The notes beneath the pieces are model-generated. The model saw nothing but the letters and a program-made list of their open reading frames with translations. It was not told where the DNA came from and ran no database searches. Positions 16,521 through 25,094 of a stretch of 64,000 nucleotides of DNA are shown piece by piece. The DNA is from a virus. Every line of letters begins with the position of its first letter. The first letter of the stretch is position 1. A program made the position numbers and the translations under genes. The DNA lies in IMG/VR virus record IMGVR_UViG_3300028840_001747, positions 40,926-104,925 of that record; one strand, given 5' to 3'.

Positions 16521-17081
16521 TTATCTTACACTATTTACAAGTTTATACGCTTGTTTCAACGCTTTAGCTGCGTGTTTAGCACTTTGAAATACTTCGTAAT
16601 CTTCACCAATGTTTACCAACTCATTCAATCCATCTTCAACATCGGCTAATAGATTTTTGTAGTATTTGTAATCAGGTTTTTCTTTCTCTTGTAATGGCTG
16701 TCCTTGTTCATCAAGAAATTTTTCGCCTTTTTCATTAAATTGTCCAGGAAGTCCTTTAAACTCAAAATTATCTTCCCTTTTTGGCGACAATCCTACAACT
16801 TGACCCACTGGTAATAAACTTGAAATCATTACCATTCCTTCATCTAACTTTTCTTTTTTAGATGTTTTGTTTTCACCTACATTTTCTTTTAAAGGTTGTA
16901 TTACATCAATAGGTACAACAATCGTAGCACCTTTCCATTCACCATCTAACATTTTAATGGTTACAGAATCTTCAGGTTGAACTACTCCAGAATCACCTAC
17001 AAATTTTTTAAAAGTGCTTCCCGAAATCTTCCCTTTGGCGCGATGAATTTTTACTTTATCACCGGGTTTAAATTTAGCCAT
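16521..17081 (-). CDS. KOW-like protein sharing a cassette with its neighbour
   Basis: 186 residues. N-terminal SH3/KOW-like part (FKPGDKVKIHRAKGKISGS, then VVPIDVIQPL). Residues ~78-130 carry KLDEGMVMISSLLPVGQVVG and, after a gap, DNFEFKGLPGQFNEKGEKF, a cassette of about 50 residues that occurs almost identically in the next gene (17095-17784). The cassette is preceded by L-D-E/G, a possible protease site. The C-terminal part is helical (YYKNLLADVEDGLNELVN, HAAKALKQAYKLV). Enzyme function not visible. GGAGAAATTAA precedes the ATG. Confidence 0.6.
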   Translation of the reverse strand: MAKFKPGDKVKIHRAKGKISGSTFKKFVGDSGVVQPEDSVTIKMLDGEWKGATIVVPIDVIQPLKENVGENKTSKKEKLDEGMVMISSLLPVGQVVGLSPKREDNFEFKGLPGQFNEKGEKFLDEQGQPLQEKEKPDYKYYKNLLADVEDGLNELVNIGEDYEVFQSAKHAAKALKQAYKLVNSVR

Positions 17082-17094
17082 TTAATTTCTCCAT

Positions 17095-17784
17095 TTATTT
17101 AAAAGGTTGTATCTTTCCTAATTTTGACATTTCTTTTTCAAATGCTTTAAAAGCATCTTCAACTGTTTTTTCAATTTTCTTCGGATCGGCTTCTTTCATT
17201 TTGATAGTCCACGTATGATCATTACCAAAACCAAAACTAACTTGATAATAATCCCAAAGTTTTGTTATTCGAACAGGAAAATATGTATTTATTATATTTT
17301 TTGGACGAGGGCTTAAATATTCAGTATCCCTTTTTTCGTTTATAGTTTCTTCCTCAATCTTATTACCCATTTCATCTAATACCTTTACGCCTTCTTCGTT
17401 GAATTGACCAGGTAATCCCTTAAACTCAAAATTGTCTTTTCGTTCTGGCATTAAACCAATGACACCACCAACAGGTAAAAGGCTCGACATCATTACCATA
17501 CCTTCATCAAGTTTTTGCTTACTTTCACTTACAACTTTTTTCGCAGCAGCAAGCACATCTTTTTGATTTGTTTCAATCTCCTTTACAGCAGCTACAAAGA
17601 ATTTTTGAGCGACACCCTTTTCACTCTTAGCTTTTTTCTTCGCTTCCTCATACATATCAAGAAACATCTGTGACGCTTCTTTTTTGTCTTTAGCTTTCTC
17701 AATACTCTTTGCACGAATTGTCCAATCTTTAGTCAATTTTGCTACAGTAGCAATATCTTTAAAGAATCCTTCATCTAATTTCAT
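17095..17784 (-). CDS. Helical protein sharing the GMVM-LPVG cassette
   Basis: 229 residues, starting MKLDEGFFKDIATVAK, so the very start repeats the K-L-D-E/G signature that precedes its internal cassette KLDEGMVMMSSLLPVGGVIG, which is shared with 16521-17081. Residues ~15-90 are a charged helical bundle, the C-terminal ~75 residues (after ETINE) a small alpha/beta domain with YFPVRITKLWDYYQVSFGFG. The cassette duplication in adjacent genes and the L-D-E and I-N-E joints point to module shuffling and possible processing. Function unknown. Confidence 0.6.
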   Translation of the reverse strand: MKLDEGFFKDIATVAKLTKDWTIRAKSIEKAKDKKEASQMFLDMYEEAKKKAKSEKGVAQKFFVAAVKEIETNQKDVLAAAKKVVSESKQKLDEGMVMMSSLLPVGGVIGLMPERKDNFEFKGLPGQFNEEGVKVLDEMGNKIEEETINEKRDTEYLSPRPKNIINTYFPVRITKLWDYYQVSFGFGNDHTWTIKMKEADPKKIEKTVEDAFKAFEKEMSKLGKIQPFK

Positions 17785-17797
17785 TTTATATCTCCTA

Positions 17798-18103
17798 TTA
17801 TAAATTTTCTATTTTTAACGCGGCTTTCCGTAGCGCCATTGTGATTTCTTCTAATAATATTTTATGAGCTTCATCAAAATTCTCTGGGCTAACATATTTA
17901 CGAATATGATCTTGACCCTTTGTAATACCACTTAAACCAGCTTTATGATTACCTATAAGAGCAACAACAATCGCGTCAGCCAACCAAGCAAGTGCTCGTT
18001 TGTCTATTACTTCATTTACTTCATCTTTCATTTCTTGAAGGCGATAATCTCTCCATTTGAAACTCATATCGGTATATGTTTTTGCTTTCTTTTTATCTCT
18101 CAT
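17798..18103 (-). CDS. Small helical protein of the head cluster
   Basis: 101 residues, basic N-terminus (MRDKKKAKTYTDMSFKWRDY), then helical with ALAWLADAIVVALIGNHKAG, too polar overall for a clear membrane span. No leader of the recurrent kind, though RLQEMKDEVNEVIDK contains V-N-E. Family not recognised. It lies four bases after the two-span membrane protein gene. Confidence 0.55.
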   Translation of the reverse strand: MRDKKKAKTYTDMSFKWRDYRLQEMKDEVNEVIDKRALAWLADAIVVALIGNHKAGLSGITKGQDHIRKYVSPENFDEAHKILLEEITMALRKAALKIENL

Positions 18104-18107
18104 TGAA

Positions 18108-18323
18108 TTACCCCTTATATTTTTTCTTCAATACATAAGCAACAAAAATTAACCATAACGGAACGATCAACGCGAACGGCCATCCAAATACGGCAGCAAG
18201 AAGTCCGCCACCCGCAATCAATCCACACAACATTACAATCGTTTTCCAATGTTTGAATGAATATTCTTGAGCATCCTTGATCCACTCATTCCACTTTACC
18301 AAAAATTTTTCCCAAAAATTCAT
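18108..18323 (-). CDS. Small membrane protein with two spans
   Basis: 71 residues. A charged amphipathic N-terminus (MNFWEKFLVKWNEWIKDAQ) is followed by TIVMLCGLIAGGGLLAAVFG and FALIVPLWLIFVAYVL, two adjacent membrane helices with a tight turn, and a KKKYKG tail, so both ends should be cytoplasmic. It overlaps no gene but starts two bases after the prohead protease stop. T4 gp40 and related small membrane proteins help prohead initiation at the membrane; that role is only a positional guess. Holin activity is another option. Confidence 0.65.
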   Translation of the reverse strand: MNFWEKFLVKWNEWIKDAQEYSFKHWKTIVMLCGLIAGGGLLAAVFGWPFALIVPLWLIFVAYVLKKKYKG

Positions 18324-18325
18324 TT

Positions 18326-18934
18326 TTATTCTCCCATATCTATAAGAATATCAGTTACGATTTCTTGTACTTTACAATATTTGTTTACACATACTTGACC
18401 ATACTTATCAACACTTTCTTGAATAGGTTTCATAAACGCACCGTGTGTCGATGGATTACTTACCATATCAAAAGCAATCAACTCAAAATCGTCTTGGACG
18501 ACCGCACCATGTTCAGCAGATTCTTGAACCGATCCCAACCCACGAGAAGAAATACCTACAAGAATACCACCTTTCAATAATTCTTGAAGAATTTTTCCTG
18601 CAGGAGTATTCAACACTTCTATTGTACCGATTAAGTCTTTACCTTCCCAATGCATTTCAACTATATTATGACTTACATTAGCTAAGTTTACGACAGAAGA
18701 ATCGGGATGATCTAACTCACCCAATGCTCGTTTTTCGCCAATCAACTGTTCATATTTTTTCGCTTCCCTGGCGAGAATAGGTTGTGGATATACACGACCA
18801 TTTTGATTTTGTGCTTCTGCTCGTTGTAATATACCCTTGATCAAAATCTTACCATTGTGTACTTTCATTGATTCTCGTATTACACCACCCGCTATTTCTA
18901 AAGGCATATACTCCGCTAATATCTGCTTATTCAT
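18326..18934 (-). CDS. 21: Prohead core protease (gp21-like)
   Basis: 202 residues (T4 gp21: 212). Features of the herpesvirus-assemblin-like prohead protease: NQNGRVYPQPILAREAKKYE (residues 44-63), GELDHPDSS with His76, and GISSRGLGSV with Ser129/Ser130, then DFELIAFDMVSNPSTHGAFM. In T4 this enzyme sits in the core, is activated after shell assembly and cuts core, capsid, internal and Alt proteins after [LI]-x-E. Its presence next to many genes whose products carry [LI]-x-E leaders is the key context of this window. The extreme C-terminus has two Cys (VCVNKYC). GGAGAATAAAGA precedes the ATG. Confidence 0.92.
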   Translation of the reverse strand: MNKQILAEYMPLEIAGGVIRESMKVHNGKILIKGILQRAEAQNQNGRVYPQPILAREAKKYEQLIGEKRALGELDHPDSSVVNLANVSHNIVEMHWEGKDLIGTIEVLNTPAGKILQELLKGGILVGISSRGLGSVQESAEHGAVVQDDFELIAFDMVSNPSTHGAFMKPIQESVDKYGQVCVNKYCKVQEIVTDILIDMGE

Positions 18935-18950
18935 TCTTTATTCTCCACTA

Positions 18951-19607
18951 TTATTTTATAGGTTTTTTCAAATTTTTCAAGGCTTCTTGTTTCGCTTTAA
19001 TATCGTTTTCTAAATCTTTTATTGTAGAATTTAAATCACTTTTATTTGATTCAAGAGCAGTATACCAACTACCTTTTTTACCAATTTTTTCAAGAGATTC
19101 ATTCCGTGTACGAGCATATACAGCAAACAAAGGAGTTCCCATACTATTGCCTTCCATATCACTTTGATATATCAAAAATAATTTTTCAGGAACTACTTTT
19201 GGATCAATCTCAACTAATTCATCATCAGAAAAACTATATCTATAAACATTTCCTTTCTTTCCATTAAATAAATATACATCTCCGTAATCTTTATTCCTTT
19301 TCGCTTGAGAAAATAAAGATTTGATTTTATTTCCCGCAAATTCTACATACCAATCGGCTAATACACCAACTTCTTTCGGCTTTCTTGTTCTTGGATTACC
19401 ATAATTTTTCCAATTATCCATAGTCCAATCTGATACATCCAAGTTAGGAGTATTCTTTAGAGCATCCAAAAATTTATCTCTATTTTTCAAAGTAAGTTTG
19501 ACGGCTTTCTTACCATATTTCTTAAAAAACGCACCACCAACATTTTCATTCAATAAAAAATTTTGAACTTCCTCTTTAATTATTTCATTCAATCTTGAAC
19601 GTTTCAT
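18951..19607 (-). CDS. Leader-bearing protein of unknown function
   Basis: 218 residues. The first 21 residues form a leader (KRSRLNEIIKEEVQNFLLNE from position 2) closely like that of 12855-13178, with sites at IKE and LNE. The body includes WYVEFAGNKIKSLFSQAKRN, YLFNGKKGNVYRYSFSDDEL and GTPLFAVYARTRNES, a mixed alpha/beta domain, and ends in a coiled coil (STIKDLENDIKAKQEALKNL). Family not recognised. It lies directly upstream of the protease gene. GGAGAAAAA precedes the ATG. Confidence 0.65.
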   Translation of the reverse strand: MKRSRLNEIIKEEVQNFLLNENVGGAFFKKYGKKAVKLTLKNRDKFLDALKNTPNLDVSDWTMDNWKNYGNPRTRKPKEVGVLADWYVEFAGNKIKSLFSQAKRNKDYGDVYLFNGKKGNVYRYSFSDDELVEIDPKVVPEKLFLIYQSDMEGNSMGTPLFAVYARTRNESLEKIGKKGSWYTALESNKSDLNSTIKDLENDIKAKQEALKNLKKPIK

Positions 19608-19616
19608 TTTTTCTCC

Positions 19617-19994
19617 TTATACCCACATTTGACGTTTCTTAAATAAATCAAAAAAGACGGCAGCAATCTCGGCTCGTATTATATCTTTAATCTCTGCAAA
19701 ATCTTTTCTACTCAATGCTTCATCTAATCTTTGTTGTTGTAATTGTCTTTCCTCATAAAGAATAAGTAAATTGTTGTCTAACTCCGCTACCGTCTTATTT
19801 TTATCATACCATGTAAAACCATGCACCTCTTTTTCTTCGTCAGTATATTTTACTTTCATTCTTTTAAGTTGTTTAAGAGCTTCTGCTTTGTCTTTTACTC
19901 TAATAAATACTTTACCTTGAGAAGGCAATCCCTTAAACTCTTTTATCATTTCTTCACGAATAATTTCTTTTATTCTATCTTTTGAAATTTTCAT
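19617..19994 (-). CDS. Leader-bearing small protein
   Basis: 125 residues; leader MKISKDRIKEIIREEMIKE, followed by FKGLPSQGKVFIRVKDKAEA. The FKGLP-Q element echoes the FEFKGLPGQF cassette of 16521 and 17095. The middle is a small alpha/beta segment (ALKQLKRMKVKYTDEE, FTWYDKNKTVAEL), the C-terminus a helix with LDEALSRKDFAEIKDIIRAE, which looks like a second leader-like helix. Function unknown; head packaging inferred. Confidence 0.65.
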   Translation of the reverse strand: MKISKDRIKEIIREEMIKEFKGLPSQGKVFIRVKDKAEALKQLKRMKVKYTDEEKEVHGFTWYDKNKTVAELDNNLLILYEERQLQQQRLDEALSRKDFAEIKDIIRAEIAAVFFDLFKKRQMWV

Positions 19995-19998
19995 ATCT

Positions 19999-20562
19999 TT
20001 ACCTTATCTTTTTGGCGGCCGCATTCATTTTACCTGAATCCAACACTTGTTGTATCAAATGATATGTATCTAATGGATTAGCATATCCAAGTTTTTTATG
20101 TTCCGTACTTAAAAAATCTAATATGTCTTTCCTTACTTGATTTAGTGTTTCGCCAGTGAAATGTAATTCATTGACCCTCTCACCACCTAAATTATCCTCA
20201 CCAGGTTCCTCAGTCAAATCTATTAAATCCCACGACATAGGCCAGTTGTATTTTATGTTCTTTATCTTTTCACCACTTAATCGGGCTGCTTCATCTCGTT
20301 TCATTGTCGTTGTCGGTGTGTGAATGTTTCCACCTTTGTAATACTCGCCCGTTGTCTTTCGTTGTAATAAATAATATTTATTCTTATCAACATCAATACT
20401 ATTTGGAGTCATTTGTTGCCCAACTGGCTTTATCGCTTCTTGTCTAATTTTAGGATTAAGAAGTTCTTTCATTTTTATAGGATTTTCATTCAATCTATAA
20501 TATGTTGAACGATCATACGCATCCTCTTTTCCTAACATTTTATACCAAAGTTTTTTATCCAT
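19999..20562 (-). CDS. Protein with degenerate MDKK-W leader
   Basis: 187 residues. It starts MDKKLWYKMLGKEDAYDRS, matching the MDKKTWNKILNE leader in the first half but lacking the I-L-N-E end, so processing is uncertain; YRLNENPIKMKELLNP just after supplies L-N-E at residue 27. The body has NKYYLLQRKTTGEYYKGGNI and NYKW-type elements (NIKYNWPMSWDLIDLTEEPG). Family not recognised. It lies between leader-bearing genes in the core cluster. Confidence 0.6.
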   Translation of the reverse strand: MDKKLWYKMLGKEDAYDRSTYYRLNENPIKMKELLNPKIRQEAIKPVGQQMTPNSIDVDKNKYYLLQRKTTGEYYKGGNIHTPTTTMKRDEAARLSGEKIKNIKYNWPMSWDLIDLTEEPGEDNLGGERVNELHFTGETLNQVRKDILDFLSTEHKKLGYANPLDTYHLIQQVLDSGKMNAAAKKIR

Positions 20563-20568
20563 TTCGTT

Positions 20569-20823
20569 TTATCCCTTTTGAGCATCCATTATACGAGCCC
20601 TTACCCATTCTTGTAATTCTCTAAGCATTAACAACTTGATCATTTTATGATCATATGGTACATTCACTCTTTTTTTGATAAAATCCATTTGTTTCATTTC
20701 AGCTTTAACCGCAGCATTTATCACTTTATTTAGAACTTCTTTAGCAGCTTTCGCATCATGATTTTTATCTTCACTAACTAAAGTGTTTTCATTTAATATT
20801 TTGTTCCAAGTTTTTTTATCCAT
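20569..20823 (-). CDS. Leader-bearing small helical protein
   Basis: 84 residues with leader MDKKTWNKILNENTLVSED, the same to residue 15 as in the upstream gene 20833-21042. The remainder is a helical, mostly basic domain (AAKEVLNKVINAAVKAEMKQ, KMIKLLMLRELQEWVRARIM). Predicted mature form begins at Asn13. No family recognised; small basic mature product fits an internal head protein. Confidence 0.7.
   Translation of the reverse strand: MDKKTWNKILNENTLVSEDKNHDAKAAKEVLNKVINAAVKAEMKQMDFIKKRVNVPYDHKMIKLLMLRELQEWVRARIMDAQKG
20780..20823 (-). repeat. Duplicated leader-coding DNA (partner at 20999-21042)
   Basis: The leader-coding ends of the two adjacent small genes are almost the same at DNA level over about 44 bases (plus-strand TTTCATTTAA.ATTTT and TTCCAAGTTTT.TTATCCAT in both), while the bodies are unrelated. 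A third, more diverged copy is at 13737-13781. This shows leaders being attached to new bodies by recombination. Confidence 0.7.
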
Positions 20824-20832
20824 GATTCTTCC

Positions 20833-21042
20833 TTAAAAAGTAATTTCAATTTTCTTAGGCTTATTTTTCATTTTTTTTATTAACGCAACTAACTTATCAT
20901 ATAATTTTTGATCGTGATCGTGTTTTTTATCAGATGTATTATTAAAAATAATAACTGTACCTTGATAAGACGCAACAAAATCATTCCCACCTTCATTTAA
21001 AGTATTTTCATTTAAAATTTTATTCCAAGTTTTCTTATCCAT
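20833..21042 (-). CDS. Leader-bearing very small protein
   Basis: 69 residues: leader MDKKTWNKILNENTLNEGG, with two consecutive sites (ILNE, TLNE), then a ~50-residue body (DFVASYQGTVIIFNNTSDKK, ending KKIEITF) that looks like a beta-alpha-beta unit. The first ~45 bases of the gene are nearly the same as those of 20569-20823. Its start overlaps the stop of the upstream gene by one base. Confidence 0.65.
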   Translation of the reverse strand: MDKKTWNKILNENTLNEGGNDFVASYQGTVIIFNNTSDKKHDHDQKLYDKLVALIKKMKNKPKKIEITF

Positions 21043-22166
21043 TAGAATCTCCGTATCTTATTAATGATCCTTGTCATTTTTTCATTTATCTTGTTCAAGG
21101 CTCTATGAGTATTTTTCCAATATTTTTGTGAATCAATTCCGGTCTCTTGTTTCAAACGAAGATTCAAGTCAATCGTTTTTTCTATCGATTCAAGTTGATT
21201 TCTTACGTCTCTAATGGCGACACCGATTTTTTGTTTGTTGTTCATTGTATCATCGTCACGATAATTTTGATAAGCTCCACGGCGACCCTCTTTGACCACT
21301 TTTATTACTTGACCAGAAGAATCTTCTACAGATATTTTAGCCCCTTTGTTATCCTTTTTCATCACACTAATAACATCGTCTATCTCTTTGTGATCAGTTG
21401 TATGAAATTGATCCACTACCTTATTATTCTTTATAGCAACTATTGAATAACTTTTTCTCGCTTCATTTACACTTTCATTCGTTGATCCCATATATGATTT
21501 TATTTCATTTAAAAAATAAGTTAAATCGGACAACTCAGCTAATCCCCAACTCTCATTTCGCCGTCTCGCTAAATTTAACTTTTTAATATAAGAATCTAAC
21601 TTTTTCATCATTCCTTTTTTGTCGGCTTTCGCTTCATTTATAATACCTTCCTCTAACTTGTCGCCACCACCGGTAAATGGACGCTTACCACCAAAATTAC
21701 CAAAATCTTGTTTATCAGATTGAGTTACTTCTTGATATAATTCAATCGTTATTTCTTCATTCAATCCACTTCTTACTTTCATTTCAGCAAACTTCTTACG
21801 ATATACTAATGATTCTTTACGAGCATTTGCTAAATCTTCCCAATCCCGATCCTCAGGATCATTTACAAGTTTATATCCAAGTTGTTGTGAAATTTCCCTT
21901 GTCCTATCCTTCAAACTCTTGGCGAAAGCATATGGAGTTTGGTATCCATCTTGACCGCCCATGGCAGTTACTGAACTCACTTCGTCAAGTTCTTCATCTT
22001 TTCGTTTATCACACGTTTCATTCTTTTCACATTTCTCACACGGCGTTCCACATTCGCCAATATCACATTTATCTTTTTCCTCGTCCTCAATGTCAAATTG
22101 ATCCATTTCTTGTTCAATCATTGTTCGTATCAATTCACGAATATCACTTTCATTTAAATTAGCCAT
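21042..22166 (-). CDS. Modular leader-bearing protein with Cys cluster (cargo polyprotein candidate)
   Basis: 374 residues from the ATG at 22166 (AAGGAGAAAGTCA before it). It begins with a leader-type helix, MANLNESDIRELIRTMIEQE, followed by a Cys cluster (CDIGECGTPCEKC then NETC, residues ~30-50) able to bind metal. Then DEVSSVTAMGGQDGYQTPYA and a helical part. Module joints read LEEGIINE/AKADKK (~residue 190) and STNESVNE/ARKSYSIVA (~residue 250), both [IV]-N-E/A. The module after the second joint is a small alpha/beta domain (KSYSIVAIKNNKVVDQFHTT) and the C-terminus a coiled coil. No catalytic motif. Processing into at least three pieces is inferred. Confidence 0.6.
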   Translation of the reverse strand: MANLNESDIRELIRTMIEQEMDQFDIEDEEKDKCDIGECGTPCEKCEKNETCDKRKDEELDEVSSVTAMGGQDGYQTPYAFAKSLKDRTREISQQLGYKLVNDPEDRDWEDLANARKESLVYRKKFAEMKVRSGLNEEITIELYQEVTQSDKQDFGNFGGKRPFTGGGDKLEEGIINEAKADKKGMMKKLDSYIKKLNLARRRNESWGLAELSDLTYFLNEIKSYMGSTNESVNEARKSYSIVAIKNNKVVDQFHTTDHKEIDDVISVMKKDNKGAKISVEDSSGQVIKVVKEGRRGAYQNYRDDDTMNNKQKIGVAIRDVRNQLESIEKTIDLNLRLKQETGIDSQKYWKNTHRALNKINEKMTRIINKIRRF

Positions 22167-23079
22167 TGACTTTCTCCTTGTTAGGACAATCAACAACTTT
22201 TTTGACTTCTTTCAATAACTCAAAATATCTCATAAGTTGAACAAGTTGTTCTTCACTTACTACTTTACCACGTTTTAGTTTTTCAATGTTTGGTATAACA
22301 CCTTCAACTTTTATTTGAGTCGCCTTATCTTCTATTTTAGGAATAAGTTGTGTTACTTCATCATTCACTCTATCAACTTCAGCATCAACGTATTCACGGA
22401 ATTGATTTGTGTTTGACACATTATAGATATATTCACGAAGTAAGTTCTTTTGAGCAGAATCTAAACCATCGTATTTCTCATTGAATTTTTCAGTCATAGT
22501 TTTATATGTGATCAATCTCAAATCTTCAGTCATCTTCTTATATTCTTCGATAGCTTTATCATTTTCACTAACTTCAGGTTTAGTAGGTTGAGTTTGTGTT
22601 CCAATGATATGTTCTATAAGAGTTGATTGACATTGAACTTTTTCGGCAGGTGGCAACTCACCATCTTCAGATGTAGCTGCTTCGAAAAGCTGATATATGG
22701 ATGCTAAATTTTTGTAATTAGGTAATTTACTCCTAAAAAATTCATCCACATTATAATTTTCTTTAATCTCTTTAATAAGATTATATTTTTCTTTACGTAA
22801 AGATGTATTGTTGATCTTCTTACGAGAATCAATAGATTCACTAATTAAATCTTTTGCTCGATTTTCAGATTGAAATTTGGTTTCCATTAATCCTTTGTAT
22901 AAAGACAACTCTTTAGATAATGGTTTTCCATTTCCATAATATCTTTTAATCAACTTTATCGCAAACGATTCATCGTTATCTTTACTTTCGTTTAACGCAT
23001 CCGCAGTAGTTTGTCTTACTAAAAGCTCAAATAATAGTCCCGTGTTTTTGAACTTAGAATGTTTGATTCTTTTCATCAA
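22159..23079 (-). CDS. Conserved protein next to portal, unknown role
   Basis: 306 residues, starting MMKRIKHSKFKNTGLLFELL and continuing VRQTTADALNES. This N-terminal block recurs next to portal genes of marine T4-like phages, to my memory, but has no assigned function. Mostly helical, charged (SLRKEKYNLIKEIKENYNVD, FFRSKLPNYKNLASIYQLFE), ending in a coiled coil with KEVKKVVDCPNKEKVNG. Head assembly or core role is inferred from position between portal and the core cluster. The late-type motif lies about 47 bases upstream. Confidence 0.6.
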   Translation of the reverse strand: MMKRIKHSKFKNTGLLFELLVRQTTADALNESKDNDESFAIKLIKRYYGNGKPLSKELSLYKGLMETKFQSENRAKDLISESIDSRKKINNTSLRKEKYNLIKEIKENYNVDEFFRSKLPNYKNLASIYQLFEAATSEDGELPPAEKVQCQSTLIEHIIGTQTQPTKPEVSENDKAIEEYKKMTEDLRLITYKTMTEKFNEKYDGLDSAQKNLLREYIYNVSNTNQFREYVDAEVDRVNDEVTQLIPKIEDKATQIKVEGVIPNIEKLKRGKVVSEEQLVQLMRYFELLKEVKKVVDCPNKEKVNG

Positions 23080-23123
23080 TATTCCCCTTATCAGATTTTT
23101 TCTTCTAATAAATCATATTCTAT

Positions 23124-23138
23124 CACATATAAATATAA
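23124..23138 (-). promoter_or_regulatory. Candidate late promoter motif before the core cluster
   Basis: Coding-strand TTATATTTATATGTG between the portal stop and the start of 22159-23079, about 45 bases upstream of the latter. It could start the long transcript through the core cluster and protease to the terminator at 12799. Confidence 0.5.
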
Positions 23139-23150
23139 TATAATTTTCTT

Positions 23151-25025
23151 TTACTCTTTATTTTCTTCAATTTCGTCGCCAGAACCACTATTTTCGGTTA
23201 TTTCTTGTCCTTCATCAACAAAATAGTTTTCTAACTTCTTAAAATCCACTTCCGTGATAACTTTTTTTGTTGTTAATATTTCTTTACCAAAAGCAGCTTC
23301 AGCTTTCCGTTTATTTCTTTGTAAATGTTTCTTTTTATTGGCGTCATATCCAACATCTTGATCCAATTTCATAATGTTTTGATAATCTTTTTTACCTATT
23401 GGATCATCACCAAATGGATCATCTTTTTTTCTTGTTCGAGCATTCCCGCTTTTACGACCATCTTCCGACGGCTTCACAGGAACATATTCTTTTTCTTCAT
23501 CGAATTGTAAATTAAAGTTTTTATTCTCACCAAATTGATCAGGATTACTTCCACCAAAACCTTGATCACTTTCAGCGGGATCATTACCCTCGTCCTCAAT
23601 TTGTTGTAATCTATAAACTCTCTTTTGATCGTCAATGACACCTTTCTTTTCTTCGGCGATTTCATCTTCCGTCATCTTCCATACATTTTTGTAAATCCAA
23701 TTATCACTCAACATTTTCAAATCTTTTATATCTCTCGCCAAACTTGTTTTTGAATTCCAAATCTCGATTTTTTCTTGTTCGTAAATCGTAGATGGATTTG
23801 TTAACTCAATCTCAAAATCAACTAAATCATTACCCTCAAATCCTTGAATGTATAAATGAACAAGGGCGACCTTTGTAAGCTCAGATACGATAATTTTTTG
23901 AATTCTCTCTATCGTTCGAGCAAATCGAACATCCTCAGCAGCCAACGTCGCTTTTCCACCGACTTCTTCCTCATATCCCAAGAACGCTTTAGGAATTTTA
24001 AGGGCAGCCATTAACTTGTTTCTCAAGTATTCAATATCATCTATTTGACCATCATTTGACAAACCACTCAAAGAATCAATGTCAGTTCCACTATCCCCAC
24101 CACGAACAGGAAGATAAAAATCTTCCGTCATATTTTGAAGATTGAACTTTAAGTTATATTCGCCAGTTTGTGGATCAATGTAAGGAACTTTCTTAACTTG
24201 TGAAATAATCTTTTTCATGTAGGCGTCAACTTCATTCGGAGCAATATTTCCTACATCAACTTTAAAAATTCTTCGTTCAGGAGCTCTCATGATTCTATGA
24301 ATCAACATAGCATCTTCCATAAGAATTAATTGTTTCCAAACCCTACGACCTGGCTCAATCATTGATTTTCCATATGGTAAAAAGTTTGAATCAGTCATCA
24401 TTCTAAAATGAGCAACTTCAAACATTTCCAATTCAGCCTTTCCGCTCGGCCCCTCAACTACAAATTGAACCGCAGTTGGTTTATTTGGATCAGCACCTTC
24501 CACACGTTTTACATCATAAACAGGTAATGGTAAAACATTCACTACTCCAAACTTTTCTGCTAACTCTAATTGTAAATAATAATCACCATATTTACACATT
24601 CCCCTTATCCATGTTGGTAAGGTGAATTCTACATTCATAATATCATAAAATAAATTCTCTAACACTTTTCTTACATTAGAACTTCCAGCTTTAATTCTAA
24701 TCATGTCGCCCATTTCATTCTTCGTTGTCGTTTCTTCAGAATAAATGTCAAGTGCTGACGCTATGATCGAATCACTGTCCATAACTTCATAATCACGAAA
24801 TAACTGCAGACGCTGTGCTTCCATTCCATATAACGCTTGTTGTTGACGAAGGGCGTAATTAACGGTTGAATACATCCTCGTGAATTTATCATTACGATGT
24901 GTCAAACCAAATCGTTGTATTTGCCCAGTATCAACAACCTTGAGTTGTTTTCCACCAATATTGCGAATAACAACATCGGAAGAAAACATCTTTTTTAATT
25001 GTGCAAATAATTTGTTGTCTGCCAT
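23151..25025 (-). CDS. 20: Portal vertex protein (gp20-like)
   Basis: 624 residues (T4 gp20: 524). Recognised by YEVMDSDSIIASALDIYSEE (residues ~75-95), IRGMCKYGDYYLQLEL, the PYGKSMIEPGRRVWKQLILM helix, MRAPERRIFKVDVGN, and the DDIEYLRNKLMAALKIPKAF stretch, all typical of T4-type portals. The dodecamer forms the DNA gate and nucleates the prohead. Compared with T4 it has a longer charged C-terminal tail (~residues 500-624, rich in Lys, Glu and Asp) with FGKEILTTKKVITEVDFKKL. It has its own late-type motif 37 bases upstream. Confidence 0.94.
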   Translation of the reverse strand: MADNKLFAQLKKMFSSDVVIRNIGGKQLKVVDTGQIQRFGLTHRNDKFTRMYSTVNYALRQQQALYGMEAQRLQLFRDYEVMDSDSIIASALDIYSEETTTKNEMGDMIRIKAGSSNVRKVLENLFYDIMNVEFTLPTWIRGMCKYGDYYLQLELAEKFGVVNVLPLPVYDVKRVEGADPNKPTAVQFVVEGPSGKAELEMFEVAHFRMMTDSNFLPYGKSMIEPGRRVWKQLILMEDAMLIHRIMRAPERRIFKVDVGNIAPNEVDAYMKKIISQVKKVPYIDPQTGEYNLKFNLQNMTEDFYLPVRGGDSGTDIDSLSGLSNDGQIDDIEYLRNKLMAALKIPKAFLGYEEEVGGKATLAAEDVRFARTIERIQKIIVSELTKVALVHLYIQGFEGNDLVDFEIELTNPSTIYEQEKIEIWNSKTSLARDIKDLKMLSDNWIYKNVWKMTEDEIAEEKKGVIDDQKRVYRLQQIEDEGNDPAESDQGFGGSNPDQFGENKNFNLQFDEEKEYVPVKPSEDGRKSGNARTRKKDDPFGDDPIGKKDYQNIMKLDQDVGYDANKKKHLQRNKRKAEAAFGKEILTTKKVITEVDFKKLENYFVDEGQEITENSGSGDEIEENKE

Positions 25026-25058
25026 TTTTTATCCTTTTCTATTATATCTAACTATCCT

Positions 25059-25072
25059 ACATATAAATATTT
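25059..25072 (-). promoter_or_regulatory. Candidate late promoter motif before portal
   Basis: Coding-strand AAATATTTATATGTAG, ending about 34 bases before the portal ATG, with AAAGGATAAAAA as ribosome site in between. The gap 25026-25094 holds nothing else. Confidence 0.5.
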
Positions 25073-25094
25073 ATTTATCAAATATTTGTTTTTT

